Counted from the stretch's first letter, positions 18,323 through 26,736 are shown. The stretch: DNA of 64,000 nt from Rubrobacter indicoceani (GCF_003568865.1 NZ_CP031115.1:620001-684000); one strand, 5' to 3'. Notes: generated by a model not told the origin, from the letters alone. A program made the numbers and translations.

Positions 18323-18325
18323 TAT

Positions 18326-19630
18326 CTATCTCGCACAGCGGAAGCCGACGAAAAGCTGGCGGCGGATCGGGAAATCCCAGTTGCGGAAGGTGTTTGAGAT
18401 GGCGCACGGGCGGGTTGCAAAGGAGCCGCCGCGCAGCACGACGTAGCCGTCGTCAAAGAAAACCTCGGAGTACTCGCGGTAGGGGAACGCCTTGAAGCCC
18501 GGGTAGGCGTGGAAGTCCGTGTCGGTCCACTCCCAGACGTCGCCGATCATGCCGAGAACCCCGTAGGCGCTCGCGCCCCTCGGGTACGCCCCAACCCGCG
18601 CCGGACGGAAGGCGAGCTGGTCGAGGTTGGCCCGGCCTCCGTTCCAGGGGGAGTCGCCCCACGGAAACAGCCTCTTGGAATCCGATGTCGGGTCCCAGGA
18701 GGCTGCCTTCTCCCACTCGGCCTCCGTCGGGAGGCGTTTGTCCGCCCACCTTGCGTATGCCTCGGCCTCGTAGAAAGAGACGTGCATAACGGGGGCGTCG
18801 AGGTCGAGCCTTTCGTCGAAGCCGAAGAGCTGCGTCCACCAGTCGTGTTTCTCCGGCTGATACCAGTGCTTCGGACCGTGGATGTGTTCGTCTACCTTCC
18901 AGTTCCAGCCGTCCGGGTCCCAGAGGTGTTTCTGTTCGTAACCGCCGTCCTCGACGAACTCGATAAACCGCCGGTTTGTCACCGGGACGGTATCGAGCTC
19001 GAACTCGTCCACGTAGACCTCGTGTGCGCCGCGCTCGTTGTCCAGGGCCCGGGCTTCGTTGTCCGTACCCATAAGAAAAGCCCCGGCGGGGATGCGCTTC
19101 ATCCCGTCCTGCGGGGTGTTTCCTTCGGGCAGCTCGACCCGGGGCTCCGGTCTGTAGCCGCTCTTCATCATGTTGAGGGTCTGGAGCATGGTCTCGTTGT
19201 GCTGCGCTTCGTGCTGGAGGACCATGCTGTAGACGAGCCCGTCCCGGAAGAGCTTTCCGGAGCCCGGGCCGAGGTCGGCGTCCCGCAGCGCTTCGATGGC
19301 GGCTTCCCGGACGGCGTCGAGGTAGGTGTTCGCATCGTTCCAGTCGAGCATGTCGAGAGAGGGCCGTTCCTCGCGGGGATGGAGGGAGGCGTCGTAGATG
19401 TCGAAGAGCTCGCGATCCGAGAGGGTCTTTCCGAACGCCTCGTTCAGAAGCCAGAGTTCCTCGTAGTTGCCGATGTGACCGAAGTCCCAGATCAGGGGCG
19501 ACATTATCTCGTCGTGCTGGATGGCGAGGTCGCGGTCGGAGACGGTCGAGAGCAGGTAGCGGGTGCGCTCCCTCGCTTCCTGCAGCCTGCGGATGAGGTC
19601 TTTGTTTAGAGTACTGCTTTTCGTATCCAT
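18326..19630 (-). CDS. egtB: hercynine oxygenase (sulfoxide synthase)
   Basis: Iron enzyme that joins hercynine to gamma-glutamylcysteine with O2. 434 residues: an N-terminal DinB-like helical domain (DEIMSPLIWDFGHIGNYEELW) carrying one iron His, then QHEAQHNETML with the other two, and a C-terminal formylglycine-generating-enzyme fold (RRFIEFVEDGGY, RLPTEAEWEKAA, DVWEWTDTDF). No Shine-Dalgarno is seen at the ATG; a TATCAT box ends seven bases upstream, fitting a leaderless message. Neither egtA nor egtE is next to it. Confidence 0.93.
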   Translation of the reverse strand: MDTKSSTLNKDLIRRLQEARERTRYLLSTVSDRDLAIQHDEIMSPLIWDFGHIGNYEELWLLNEAFGKTLSDRELFDIYDASLHPREERPSLDMLDWNDANTYLDAVREAAIEALRDADLGPGSGKLFRDGLVYSMVLQHEAQHNETMLQTLNMMKSGYRPEPRVELPEGNTPQDGMKRIPAGAFLMGTDNEARALDNERGAHEVYVDEFELDTVPVTNRRFIEFVEDGGYEQKHLWDPDGWNWKVDEHIHGPKHWYQPEKHDWWTQLFGFDERLDLDAPVMHVSFYEAEAYARWADKRLPTEAEWEKAASWDPTSDSKRLFPWGDSPWNGGRANLDQLAFRPARVGAYPRGASAYGVLGMIGDVWEWTDTDFHAYPGFKAFPYREYSEVFFDDGYVVLRGGSFATRPCAISNTFRNWDFPIRRQLFVGFRCAR

Positions 19631-19637
19631 GCGGTAG

Positions 19638-19643
19638 ATGATA
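19638..19643 (-). promoter_or_regulatory. -10 box of probable leaderless egtB transcript
   Basis: TATCAT on the minus strand, seven bases before the egtB ATG. Transcription would begin at or next to the start codon. Confidence 0.45.
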
Positions 19644-19669
19644 GCCTTGATTCCCCCGGATCGAAACGT

Positions 19670-19996
19670 TCAGGGTTCTTGCAGGGGGTTTGTTGCCGGA
19701 CCGCCCCGCCCGCTTTGTCTGAGGGAGAGGGTTATAAGCCGTCGGACCACGATGGTGATGGCCGTGCCCGCCAGGGCCTCCGGGGTCGGGGAGAGGATGA
19801 GGTTCAGGAGCGTCGCCCCGACAAAGAACTCGAGCCCGAGCGCGGCGTGCTCCCCGATCTGCCGGGCGCGGCGCGGGCGCCCGCCCGGACCTCGGGCTCT
19901 GAAAGCCCCCAGCACGAGACCCCAGAAAACGATAAGGCTTCCCGCACCAAGAGCCAGCAGCCTCAAGGCGTTCAGGATGGCTTCGTAGAGCGCCAC
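19670..19996 (-). CDS. DUF1622 family membrane protein
   Basis: 108 residues beginning at GTG two bases after the preceding DUF1622 stop. Hydrophobic stretches at about 5-30 and 50-70, then a TAITIVVRRLITLSL helix, match the DUF1622 layout, including GEHAALGLEFFVGATLLNLIL. Family function is unknown. It looks like a diverged tandem copy of the next gene (19999-20364) and sits 39 bases before egtB on the same strand, so read-through into the ergothioneine genes is possible. Confidence 0.8.
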   Translation of the reverse strand: MALYEAILNALRLLALGAGSLIVFWGLVLGAFRARGPGGRPRRARQIGEHAALGLEFFVGATLLNLILSPTPEALAGTAITIVVRRLITLSLRQSGRGGPATNPLQEP

Positions 19997-19998
19997 GC

Positions 19999-20364
19999 TT
20001 AACCCGGCGTCGTCTGCTGGCTCTCGGAGGAGGCAACGCTCCGACGCTCGGCTTCGAGTTCTTTTGAGAGAAAGTAGTTAAGGACCGTCCTTATGACCAC
20101 GATGGCCGCAAGAAGCTTCACGTCGTCGAAGGTCGGGGCGACGGCGGTCCCGAGGATGTCGGAGCCGAGCTGGAACTCAAGACCCAGCGCCAGGTAGCGG
20201 CCCAGAAAGAGCCGGATCTCGGCGTTGCTGTCCGACAGGACGCCTACAAGAGACAGGGCGTACCGGACGGCGGTCGCAATTACCCCGAAACCGATGACCG
20301 CCGCCCCAATGGCCTCGACCACCAGCCTGAGGTAGCCGACCGCCTCTACTAACAACTCCTCCAT
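19999..20364 (-). CDS. DUF1622 family membrane protein
   Basis: 121 residues; the segment RLFLGRYLALGLEFQLGSDILGTAVAPTF followed by LLAAIVVIRTVLNYFLSKELE is the family core. One helix near the N-terminus and two in the core. AAGGAG lies seven bases before ATG but inside the 3' arm of a small hairpin (TCTCC/GGAGA, 20371-20385). The second member of the pair follows after two bases. The C-terminus is polar and Ser/Gln-rich. Confidence 0.85.
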   Translation of the reverse strand: MEELLVEAVGYLRLVVEAIGAAVIGFGVIATAVRYALSLVGVLSDSNAEIRLFLGRYLALGLEFQLGSDILGTAVAPTFDDVKLLAAIVVIRTVLNYFLSKELEAERRSVASSESQQTTPG

Positions 20365-20400
20365 CTAGTCTCTCCTTAAGGGAGATACCTTCAACGAACC

Positions 20401-21357
20401 TTACAGACCGGCGACCTGAAGAACGATCTTCCCCCGACCGTGACCGGAATCGAGGATCTCATGCGCCCGTCCGACCTCGGAGAGCGGCATCACCTCTCCG
20501 ATAAGCGGCTTCACCTTGCCCTGCTCAATGAGGCGGGTGATCTCATCGAGGCGTGCCCGTTCTCGCGTCAGGAACGTCCCGTAGAGCGTCTGGTTTTTAA
20601 GGTAGAGCTGCGTGAAGTCCCCCTCCGGCCCGAGGATGGTCGCCAGCCGCCCGAACGGCCTGACGTACTCCGGCGCGCGCTGGAAGACCTCACCGCCGAC
20701 CACGTCGAAGAGCGCGTCCGCCCCGGCGCTGCCCGTGCAGGACAGCACGACCTCCGCGATATCCTCCTCTGTGTAGTCCACCGCTACGTCCACGCCGAGT
20801 TCCCTCAGGGTCTGCTGGTTTTCGGAGCCCGCGCTCGCTATAACGAACGCCCCGGCGGCTTTTGAGATCTGCACCGCAAAGGACCCGACGCCGCCCGCGC
20901 CGCCCTGTATTACGACTACCTCGCCCGGCCTGACGTTCAGGCGGCGCACTACTGCTTCGTAAGCCGTACCGCCGGCGAGCGGCACCGCCGCCGCTTCCTC
21001 GTGCGAGAGGGAGGCGGGTTTTCTCGCGACCAGCGCTGCCGGAGCCGTCGCGTACTCGGCGTAGGTCCCGTTTGAACGCGGCCCGAAAAGCTCCGGGGTG
21101 TAGTAGACCTCGTCGCCGACCGCGAAGTCCACAACGCCTGCGCCGATCTCCTCGATCGTCCCGGAGGCGTCCGCGCCGAGAACGACCGGGGCTTCCAGAA
21201 CCGGTATATCGCCGCTGCGGAGCTTCGCGTCTACGGGGTTTGTCCCGGAGGCGTGGACTTTTACCAGCACCTCGTTCGGCTCCGGACTCGGGCGTTCGAC
21301 GTCGCGCTCCTCGAAAAGACTCGCCGCCCCGAACTGTGGTGTAACCATCGCTTTCAT
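20401..21357 (-). CDS. zinc-less NADP-dependent quinone oxidoreductase (MDR family)
   Basis: 318 residues of the medium-chain dehydrogenase/reductase fold without the catalytic zinc cysteines. GTNPVDAKLRSGDIP and GADASGTIEEIGAGV form the N-terminal barrel, and VVIQGGAGGVGSFAVQISKAAGA is the NADP Rossmann loop. Such enzymes reduce quinones or enones. It ends 36 bases before the DUF1622 pair on the same strand. The substrate is not determinable; several quinone reductases share this pattern. Confidence 0.88.
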   Translation of the reverse strand: MKAMVTPQFGAASLFEERDVERPSPEPNEVLVKVHASGTNPVDAKLRSGDIPVLEAPVVLGADASGTIEEIGAGVVDFAVGDEVYYTPELFGPRSNGTYAEYATAPAALVARKPASLSHEEAAAVPLAGGTAYEAVVRRLNVRPGEVVVIQGGAGGVGSFAVQISKAAGAFVIASAGSENQQTLRELGVDVAVDYTEEDIAEVVLSCTGSAGADALFDVVGGEVFQRAPEYVRPFGRLATILGPEGDFTQLYLKNQTLYGTFLTRERARLDEITRLIEQGKVKPLIGEVMPLSEVGRAHEILDSGHGRGKIVLQVAGL

Positions 21358-21514
21358 ACGTGCTCCCTCTGAGAAGATCCCGACTTGTAGATGCAGCTAG
21401 ACGTATGCCCGGCTTCGGAGCGGCACAAACAGGGACGACCGGGCGGTTCGGCGCCGGTTGCGGGCGTTGCCGGGTGGGCCTCCGGCCCGGTGCGGGCTCC
21501 GGGCCGATATCCAG

Positions 21515-21520
21515 TAGAAT
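21515..21520 (+). promoter_or_regulatory. possible -10 element of the phasin-like gene
   Basis: TAGAAT, 44 bases before the start codon, in a very GC-rich gap. The same hexamer precedes two other genes in the window (41384 and 49605). No -35 is recognisable. Confidence 0.4.
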
Positions 21521-21564
21521 CCCCGTAAGACCGAAGGCGAAGAGGGGATAGAGGGGATTCTTAC

Positions 21565-22116
21565 ATGGCGCAGAAAAAGCAGCCCGACGGGGCGACGAAG
21601 CTCACCGAGGCTTTCGGGGAGTCCTACCAGAACGTTGTCCGCACGGCGATGGACAACCAGCAGCGCAACGTCCAGCTTGCGCAGAACTGGGTCGAGGGCA
21701 TAACGGGGGTCATGGAGAGCCAGGCCGAGACAAACCGCGCCCTGACGCGCGCTATGGAGTCCTACGCAAAGGTCGTGGACGAGGCGGTGAAAAGCCAGGA
21801 GCGCACGAGCCGCGCCCTCTCGGAGAGCCTCGACGCCTACCGGGAGGTCATAGAGCGCACGACCGACCTTCAGGAGCGCAACGTAAAGCTCGTCGAGAGC
21901 CTCTTCGGCGGGGTAACGGGCGAGTTGCGGGGTCAGATGCAGGGCTCGCAGGAGCTGGTCAAGGCGATGATGGAAGGCTCCGAGAAGCAGATGGGCGCGT
22001 TTCAGCAGATGCTTTCCGAAGCGACCAACTCCTACGCCGAGCTCATGAGCGCGCCCCTGAGCCTCTACAAGAAAAACCTGGAGGCTATGGGCTTCACGCC
22101 GAAGCAGAAAAAGTAG
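21565..22116 (+). CDS. phasin-like coiled-coil protein
   Basis: 183 residues, almost entirely amphipathic helix: repeated blocks such as RTAMDNQQRNVQLAQNWVEG, ESYAKVVDEAVKSQERTSRA and ERTTDLQERNVKLVESLFGG with few prolines. This resembles phasins, which coat polyhydroxyalkanoate granules, and ends with a lysine-rich tail. GAGGGG precedes the ATG. No PHA synthase is in the window, so the assignment rests on composition. It lies 31 bases before mmsA, which handles propionyl-type carbon. Confidence 0.55.
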   Translation: MAQKKQPDGATKLTEAFGESYQNVVRTAMDNQQRNVQLAQNWVEGITGVMESQAETNRALTRAMESYAKVVDEAVKSQERTSRALSESLDAYREVIERTTDLQERNVKLVESLFGGVTGELRGQMQGSQELVKAMMEGSEKQMGAFQQMLSEATNSYAELMSAPLSLYKKNLEAMGFTPKQKK

Positions 22117-22147
22117 AACGGCCGGCGGACCGGGGAGGAGCGGAGCA

Positions 22148-23608
22148 ATGCAGAGAGAGCGAACCTTCAGCGTAAAGAACCTTATCGGCGGGGAGTGGGT
22201 CGGGGGAAACGGCCGGGAAGAACCCGTCTACGACCCGGCGACGGGGGAGGTGATCGCAAAAACCCCCCTCTCGACGAAAAACGACGTCGCCGCCGCCGTA
22301 GAGCGGGCGAAGGCCGCCTTCCCCGGCTGGGCCGCGACCCCGGTAACGGAGCGTGCCCGCGTCATGTTCCGATTCAAGAACCTTCTCGAGGAGAACTTCG
22401 AGGAGCTGCGCGACCTTGTTACCCTGGAGAACGGCAAGGACAAAAAAGACGCGGGCGGCGAGGTCCGGCGCGGCATCGAGGTGGTCGAGTTCGCCTGTGG
22501 GATGCCGACGCTTATGATGGGCGAGTCGGTGCGCGACGTGGCCCGCGGGGTGGATAACGTCTCGCACCGCTATCCGCTCGGGGTCGTGGCGGCCATAACA
22601 CCGTTCAACTTTCCGTGCATGGTCCCGCTCTGGACCATTCCGGTCGCCGTCGCCTGCGGCAACACGTACATTCTGAAGCCTTCGGAGAGAACGCCGCTCT
22701 CCTCGCAGCGGCTCGGCGAGTTGCTCGGCGAGGCGGGGCTGCCGGACGGGGTCTTCAACATCGTCAACGGCGGGCGCGAGGTAGTGGACTCCATTCTGGA
22801 GCACCCCGGCATCGAGGCCGTCTCGTTTGTCGGGTCGCAGCCCGTCGCCGAGCACGTCTACAGAAACGGCGCGGCCAACGGCAAGCGCGTTCAGGCTCTT
22901 GCCGGCGCAAAGAACTCCATGATCGTGCTGCCCGATGCGGTGCTGGACCAGGCGGTCCCGAACATCATAAGCTCGGCCTACGGCAACGCCGGGGAACGGT
23001 GCCTGGCCGGCAGCGTCCTTGTCGCCGTCGGGGAGGCGGGCGATAAGATTGTCGCGGAGGTCAAGCGTCAGGCGGAGAACCTGAAGGTCGGGCCGGGCGG
23101 GGAGGAAGGCTCGGAGCTTACGCCCGTAATCCGGGACGAGCACCGCGAGAAGGTGCGCAGCTATATAGACTCGGGCGAGTCTGAAGGCGCGGAGGTCGTT
23201 CTGGACGGCAGAACCCCGCCGATGGACGCGGGCTTCTTTATGGGGCCGACGCTGCTGGACGGGGTCACCGGGGAGATGAAGGTCGCCCGGGAGGAGATAT
23301 TCGGCCCGGTCCTCTCGGTCGTTCGGGTCGATACCCTGAAGGAAGCGGTCGAGTTCACGAACGGATCGTCCTTCGGGAACGCCTGCTCCATCTTTACGGA
23401 GAACGGCGCGGCGGTTCGCTACTGGCGTGAGAACATCGAGGCCGGGATGCTCGGGGTGAACGTCGGGGTGGCCGCCCCGATGGCGTTTTTCCCGTTTAAC
23501 GGCGTGAAGAACTCCTTCTACGGCGACCTGCACGCGACCGGCAAGGACGGGGTCCGGTTCTTTACCGAGAACAAGGTCGAGATAACGCGCTACTTCTCGA
23601 AGTTCTAG
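22148..23608 (+). CDS. mmsA: methylmalonate-semialdehyde dehydrogenase (acylating)
   Basis: Oxidises methylmalonate (or malonate) semialdehyde to propionyl-CoA (acetyl-CoA), in valine, beta-alanine and inositol breakdown. 486 residues. Features that separate it from other aldehyde dehydrogenases are VAAITPFNFPCMVPLWTIP and ALAGAKNSMIVLPDA. The catalytic Cys lies in YGNAGERCLAGS and the general base region is present. GGGGAGG-like SD precedes the ATG. No CoA-ligase or transaminase partner is adjacent, so the pathway it serves is open. Confidence 0.9.
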   Translation: MQRERTFSVKNLIGGEWVGGNGREEPVYDPATGEVIAKTPLSTKNDVAAAVERAKAAFPGWAATPVTERARVMFRFKNLLEENFEELRDLVTLENGKDKKDAGGEVRRGIEVVEFACGMPTLMMGESVRDVARGVDNVSHRYPLGVVAAITPFNFPCMVPLWTIPVAVACGNTYILKPSERTPLSSQRLGELLGEAGLPDGVFNIVNGGREVVDSILEHPGIEAVSFVGSQPVAEHVYRNGAANGKRVQALAGAKNSMIVLPDAVLDQAVPNIISSAYGNAGERCLAGSVLVAVGEAGDKIVAEVKRQAENLKVGPGGEEGSELTPVIRDEHREKVRSYIDSGESEGAEVVLDGRTPPMDAGFFMGPTLLDGVTGEMKVAREEIFGPVLSVVRVDTLKEAVEFTNGSSFGNACSIFTENGAAVRYWRENIEAGMLGVNVGVAAPMAFFPFNGVKNSFYGDLHATGKDGVRFFTENKVEITRYFSKF

Positions 23609-23638
23609 CGAGGGTTCACCGGAGGGTGAGTTGTCCCC

Positions 23639-23682
23639 GGTGGGGAGTGAGCAGAGAAATACCGCTAACTCCCCACCTTTCT
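23639..23682 (+). terminator. hairpin after mmsA
   Basis: GGTGGGGAG at 23639-23647 pairs perfectly with CTCCCCACC at 23669-23677 over a 21-base loop, followed by TTTCTC. Probably terminates the phasin-mmsA unit; the long loop and short T tract leave some doubt. Confidence 0.5.
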
Positions 23683-23856
23683 CGGAGCTTCCTCTGTTTT
23701 CTCCAGCGTTTCGGTAGAAAAAACAATGAGATATGTTCCGCGGTCCCTTTACCTTCGGGGAAGTTCCGGTAGTATTCCGCGGGGTTTGTCGGGTGTTGCG
23801 GCTCCCGCTCCGGCTCGGCGGGGTGTGATCCGTTTTCAGATAAGGAGCCTTTCGTT

Positions 23857-24648
23857 ATGCTGGAGACAGTTCTGTTCGGCCTGCTGGTCGGGTTTCTGGT
23901 CGGCCTCACGGGGGTCGGCGGGGGGTCTTTGATGAGCCCGTACCTGCTGGCCATCGGGGTTCCGGCTCCGACCGCCATCGGTACGGACCTTATCTTTGCG
24001 ACCATCACCAAGCTCTTCGGTTCGGCCTCTCACTACCGGTTGAAGTCCATCAACTTCCAGGTTGTGCTGTACCTCGCGCTCGGGAGCGTTCCGGCGGGTC
24101 TGCTCGGCGTCGTGACCGTTAACTGGCTCCAGACCGTTCTTCCGGCGGAGACCGTCGAGTACTACCTCAAGACGGCCATCGGTTCGGTGGTTGTGTTCGT
24201 GGGGGCGACCCTGATCCTCCGCTTCTTTATCCCCGAACGCGGGGAGCGGGGGGACACCCCCGTCTGGGACGGCTTCTCGAAGATGACCCTTAAACGCCGG
24301 ACGCTGACCGTTGTGCTCGGGGCGTTCGCCGGGTATCTCGTCGGGCTGACCTCCATAGGCTCGGGGACCCTGATCGCGATAATCCTCCTGCTGCTCTACC
24401 CGCTTGCGACCTCGGTCGTCGTCGGGACGGATATCGCGCACGCGACCATCCTCTCGCTTGTCGTCGGGGTGGCGCACGCGGCCTCCGGGAACGTGAACTT
24501 CGGCCTGGTCGGGACGCTTCTTATCGGCGCGGTCCCGGGCGTGCTTGTCGGCAGCCGCCTTACAAAAGTCGTGCCGGGGAACCTTCTTCGCGGCATCCTC
24601 GCCGCGATGCTTATCTTTGTCGGAACCCGCCTCGTACTTACCGCGTAG
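23857..24648 (+). CDS. TSUP-family exporter (TauE/SafE type)
   Basis: 263 residues with about eight membrane helices in two halves. The first half opens GLLVGFLVGLTGVGGGSLMSP and the second repeats the pattern in GAFAGYLVGLTSIGSGTL, the duplicated TSUP motif. Members export sulfite, sulfoacetate and other organosulfur or organic anions. AAGGAG stands ten bases before the ATG. The gene end overlaps the end of the convergent inositol-phosphatase-family gene by eleven bases. The substrate is unknown. Confidence 0.87.
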   Translation: MLETVLFGLLVGFLVGLTGVGGGSLMSPYLLAIGVPAPTAIGTDLIFATITKLFGSASHYRLKSINFQVVLYLALGSVPAGLLGVVTVNWLQTVLPAETVEYYLKTAIGSVVVFVGATLILRFFIPERGERGDTPVWDGFSKMTLKRRTLTVVLGAFAGYLVGLTSIGSGTLIAIILLLLYPLATSVVVGTDIAHATILSLVVGVAHAASGNVNFGLVGTLLIGAVPGVLVGSRLTKVVPGNLLRGILAAMLIFVGTRLVLTA

Positions 24649-25441
24649 CCGAGTCGCCCAGAAGCCGCAGGACCTCCGGCAGGATGGCGGCGTTTGAGCT
24701 TACGGCCTCGTTCTCGTGGATGGTCCCGTTGCCGGACCAGTCTCCGAAGTAGCCCCCGGCTTCGCGGAGGATCGGGGCAAACGGGGCGCAGTCCCAGGGG
24801 TTCATCGCCGGCTCGACCATCGCCTCGACCCGTCCGGTCGCCACGAGCAGATGCCCGTAGGCGTCCGACCAGCCCCGGCACGAATACGCCGCGCTCCGCA
24901 ACCGCGACCAACGCTCCTCCTTCCCCTCTTCCTCGAAGGTTCCGGTCTCGGTAAAGCATATAACGCTCCTCGAAAGCTCTGGTTCCTCCGAGACGCGGGC
25001 GAGGCGACCGTTCCAGCGACAACCGAGGCCGTCGGCGGCTGAGATCATCTCTCCAAGCGCGGGGAAGTACGCAGCCCCGACGCGCACCGCGCCTTCTATT
25101 TCGAGGGCGATCAGGACCGCGTACAGCGGTACGCCGCGCACAAAGGCTTTCGTGCCGTCTATCGGGTCTATGTACCAGCGGTGGGTCGCGCCGTCCGGTC
25201 CTTCGCTCCCGAACTCCTCCCCTGCGATGGCATGGTCGGGGTAGCGCGACTTTATGGCCGTCCGGATCATCGCCTCCGCTTCGCGGTCGGCGACCGTTAC
25301 CGGCGTGTCGTCGGCCTTGAACTCCGGCCTGACGTTTGTCTGGAAATACCCGAGCGTCAGCCGTCCCGCCTCGAAGGCGACCTCCGTTGCGAAATCAAGC
25401 CGCTTCTGTAAAGGTTCAGTATCTGAAGTCAAGATCCTCAC
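24638..25441 (-). CDS. inositol monophosphatase-family phosphatase (histidinol-phosphatase-like)
   Basis: About 267 residues. Metal-binding motifs are EEFGSE, WYIDPIDGTKAFVRG and NPWDCAPFAPILREAGG, as in Mg-dependent IMPase-fold enzymes. The closest pattern is the HisN type of actinobacteria that removes phosphate from histidinol phosphate, but inositol or fructose-bisphosphate activity cannot be excluded. The open frame runs further out to 25537; that part has no family similarity. GTG at 25441 or TTG at 25432 are both possible; the GTG is listed. Confidence 0.82.
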   Translation of the reverse strand: MRILTSDTEPLQKRLDFATEVAFEAGRLTLGYFQTNVRPEFKADDTPVTVADREAEAMIRTAIKSRYPDHAIAGEEFGSEGPDGATHRWYIDPIDGTKAFVRGVPLYAVLIALEIEGAVRVGAAYFPALGEMISAADGLGCRWNGRLARVSEEPELSRSVICFTETGTFEEEGKEERWSRLRSAAYSCRGWSDAYGHLLVATGRVEAMVEPAMNPWDCAPFAPILREAGGYFGDWSGNGTIHENEAVSSNAAILPEVLRLLGDSATR

Positions 25442-25563
25442 ACCCCGGTCTCTGTACGTGAGCCTGCCGCCTGTGTTGTGTTTCGAAATATACCGGTACA
25501 CAAAGGTTACGGTCTTGCAACCACCCTGCAAAAACAATTCAAGAAAACACTAAAGAGGCATAT

Positions 25564-25690
25564 CTTCGCGGACGAAAACCGTATAGGATTCGGTCTGTGT
25601 AACAGGACGGTAACAGATTCAGGCGGCAAAACCTGCGCGAAGTCGAAGGACGGAACCGCGGAAAACGCAATATAGTTCTCCTGGAGGGGG
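25564..25690 (+). promoter_or_regulatory. structured leader candidate of the NlpC/P60 gene
   Basis: The 254-base gap before the hydrolase gene is AT-rich at its start and then contains nested complementary segments: CTTCGCG (25564) with CGCGAAG (25636-25642), ACCG/CGGT and CTGT/ACAG inside, plus a run GGCAAAACC and GGACGGAACCGCGG before the strong SD. Leaders of cell-wall hydrolase genes in actinobacteria are often riboswitches. The sequence does not match my recollection of the c-di-AMP (ydaO) consensus, so no class is assigned. A TTCAAG-17-TATCTT promoter could drive it from within. Confidence 0.35.
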
Positions 25691-25695
25691 ATGAA

Positions 25696-26676
25696 TTGAG
25701 ACGGTTGTTCTCGCTTGGTGTGGCCGGGATTGCGGCCATCCTTCTGGCTTCCGGCGTGGCGGCTGTCTCCGGTTCCGGGGCTCAATCGGCAACGCCCTAC
25801 ACGCAGGTCGTGGACAATACAGAGCAGGGTCGGTTCTCCGCGCCGGGGTGGAGTACGAGCAGCTACAGCACGGCCCGGCTCGGCTCGGACTATCGCTACG
25901 CGGAGCCGAAGAGCGTCAAAAAGCCCGCGACCTACCGCGTGAAGATCCCGACGACCGCCCGCTACAGCGTCTTTGCGCTGACCCCGTCGAACTCCGGCTA
26001 CAACGCGGCGGCGAAGTTCGGGGTAACGACCGCCTCGGGGATCAAGTGGACGACCGTCGACCAGCGCACGGACGGCGGGCAGTGGAAAAAGCTCGGCGTC
26101 TACAAGCTCCAGGCCGGAGACAAGAACATAGTGAGGGTCTCGCCTGCGAGCGAGTCCAGGGGGTACGTGATCGCGGACGGCATCAAGGTCGTCCGAGGCG
26201 ACGTCGCCGGTACACAGGGCGCGCCGCCGCCGAGCGGCGGTACGAACAGCGGCGGCACTACCGGAGGCAACACCGGGGGCGGTACCAGCTCGGCGGCGGT
26301 TACGGGGGCCGACGTTCTGAAGGAAGCCAAAACGTGGCTCGGGGTGCCGTACCGGTACGGCGGGACCTCCAAAAGCGGGGTGGACTGCTCGGGGCTTACG
26401 TACAGCATCTACCAGAAGCTCGGGATAAGCATCCCGAGGGTCGCCGCCGACCAGTACAACGGCGGGCCCGGGGTGAAGGTCGGCAACAGGGACTTCAAGC
26501 GCGGATACCTGGTCTTCGGGAATACGGGCGGCAGCGGCATCCAGCACGTCGGGATAATCACCGGAAGCGGGACCATGATCCACGCCCCCGTACCCGGCAG
26601 CGTCGTGCGTGAGGATCAGATGCCCAGCAGCTGGTACAACGTTCTCGGGATCAAGAAGATAGTACCTGCGGCCTGA
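25696..26676 (+). CDS. secreted NlpC/P60 cell-wall hydrolase with N-terminal golvesin-like domain
   Basis: 326 residues. A signal peptide (LFSLGVAGIAAILLASGVAAV) is followed by a domain starting VVDNTEQGRFSAPGW that resembles golvesin/Xly-type binding domains, a Gly/Thr linker near 180-200, and an NlpC/P60 peptidase. The catalytic Cys is in GVDCSGLTYS near residue 231 and the His in IQHVGIITG near 283. It likely cleaves peptidoglycan stem peptides outside the membrane. The start is TTG, with GGAGGGGG five bases upstream; an ATG nearby is out of frame and gives only two codons. Confidence 0.9.
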   Translation: MRRLFSLGVAGIAAILLASGVAAVSGSGAQSATPYTQVVDNTEQGRFSAPGWSTSSYSTARLGSDYRYAEPKSVKKPATYRVKIPTTARYSVFALTPSNSGYNAAAKFGVTTASGIKWTTVDQRTDGGQWKKLGVYKLQAGDKNIVRVSPASESRGYVIADGIKVVRGDVAGTQGAPPPSGGTNSGGTTGGNTGGGTSSAAVTGADVLKEAKTWLGVPYRYGGTSKSGVDCSGLTYSIYQKLGISIPRVAADQYNGGPGVKVGNRDFKRGYLVFGNTGGSGIQHVGIITGSGTMIHAPVPGSVVREDQMPSSWYNVLGIKKIVPAA

Positions 26677-26699
26677 GACGGGTCTGACGACCGGAAAGG

Positions 26700-26736
26700 A
26701 AGGCCCGTCGGGGAGATCCCCGGCGGGCCTTTTTCT
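26700..26736 (+). terminator. intrinsic terminator after the NlpC/P60 gene
   Basis: GGCCCGTCGGGG and CCCCGGCGGGCC form a 12-bp stem with one wobble pair, a four-base loop and TTTTTCT after it. A strong canonical terminator. Confidence 0.9.

Noticed and set aside
25560-25695. c-di-AMP (ydaO) or c-di-GMP riboswitch before the hydrolase gene
   Set aside because: Isolated blocks look similar (GGCAAAACC, GGACGGAACC), but the order and closing stems do not fit either consensus; kept only as an unclassified leader.
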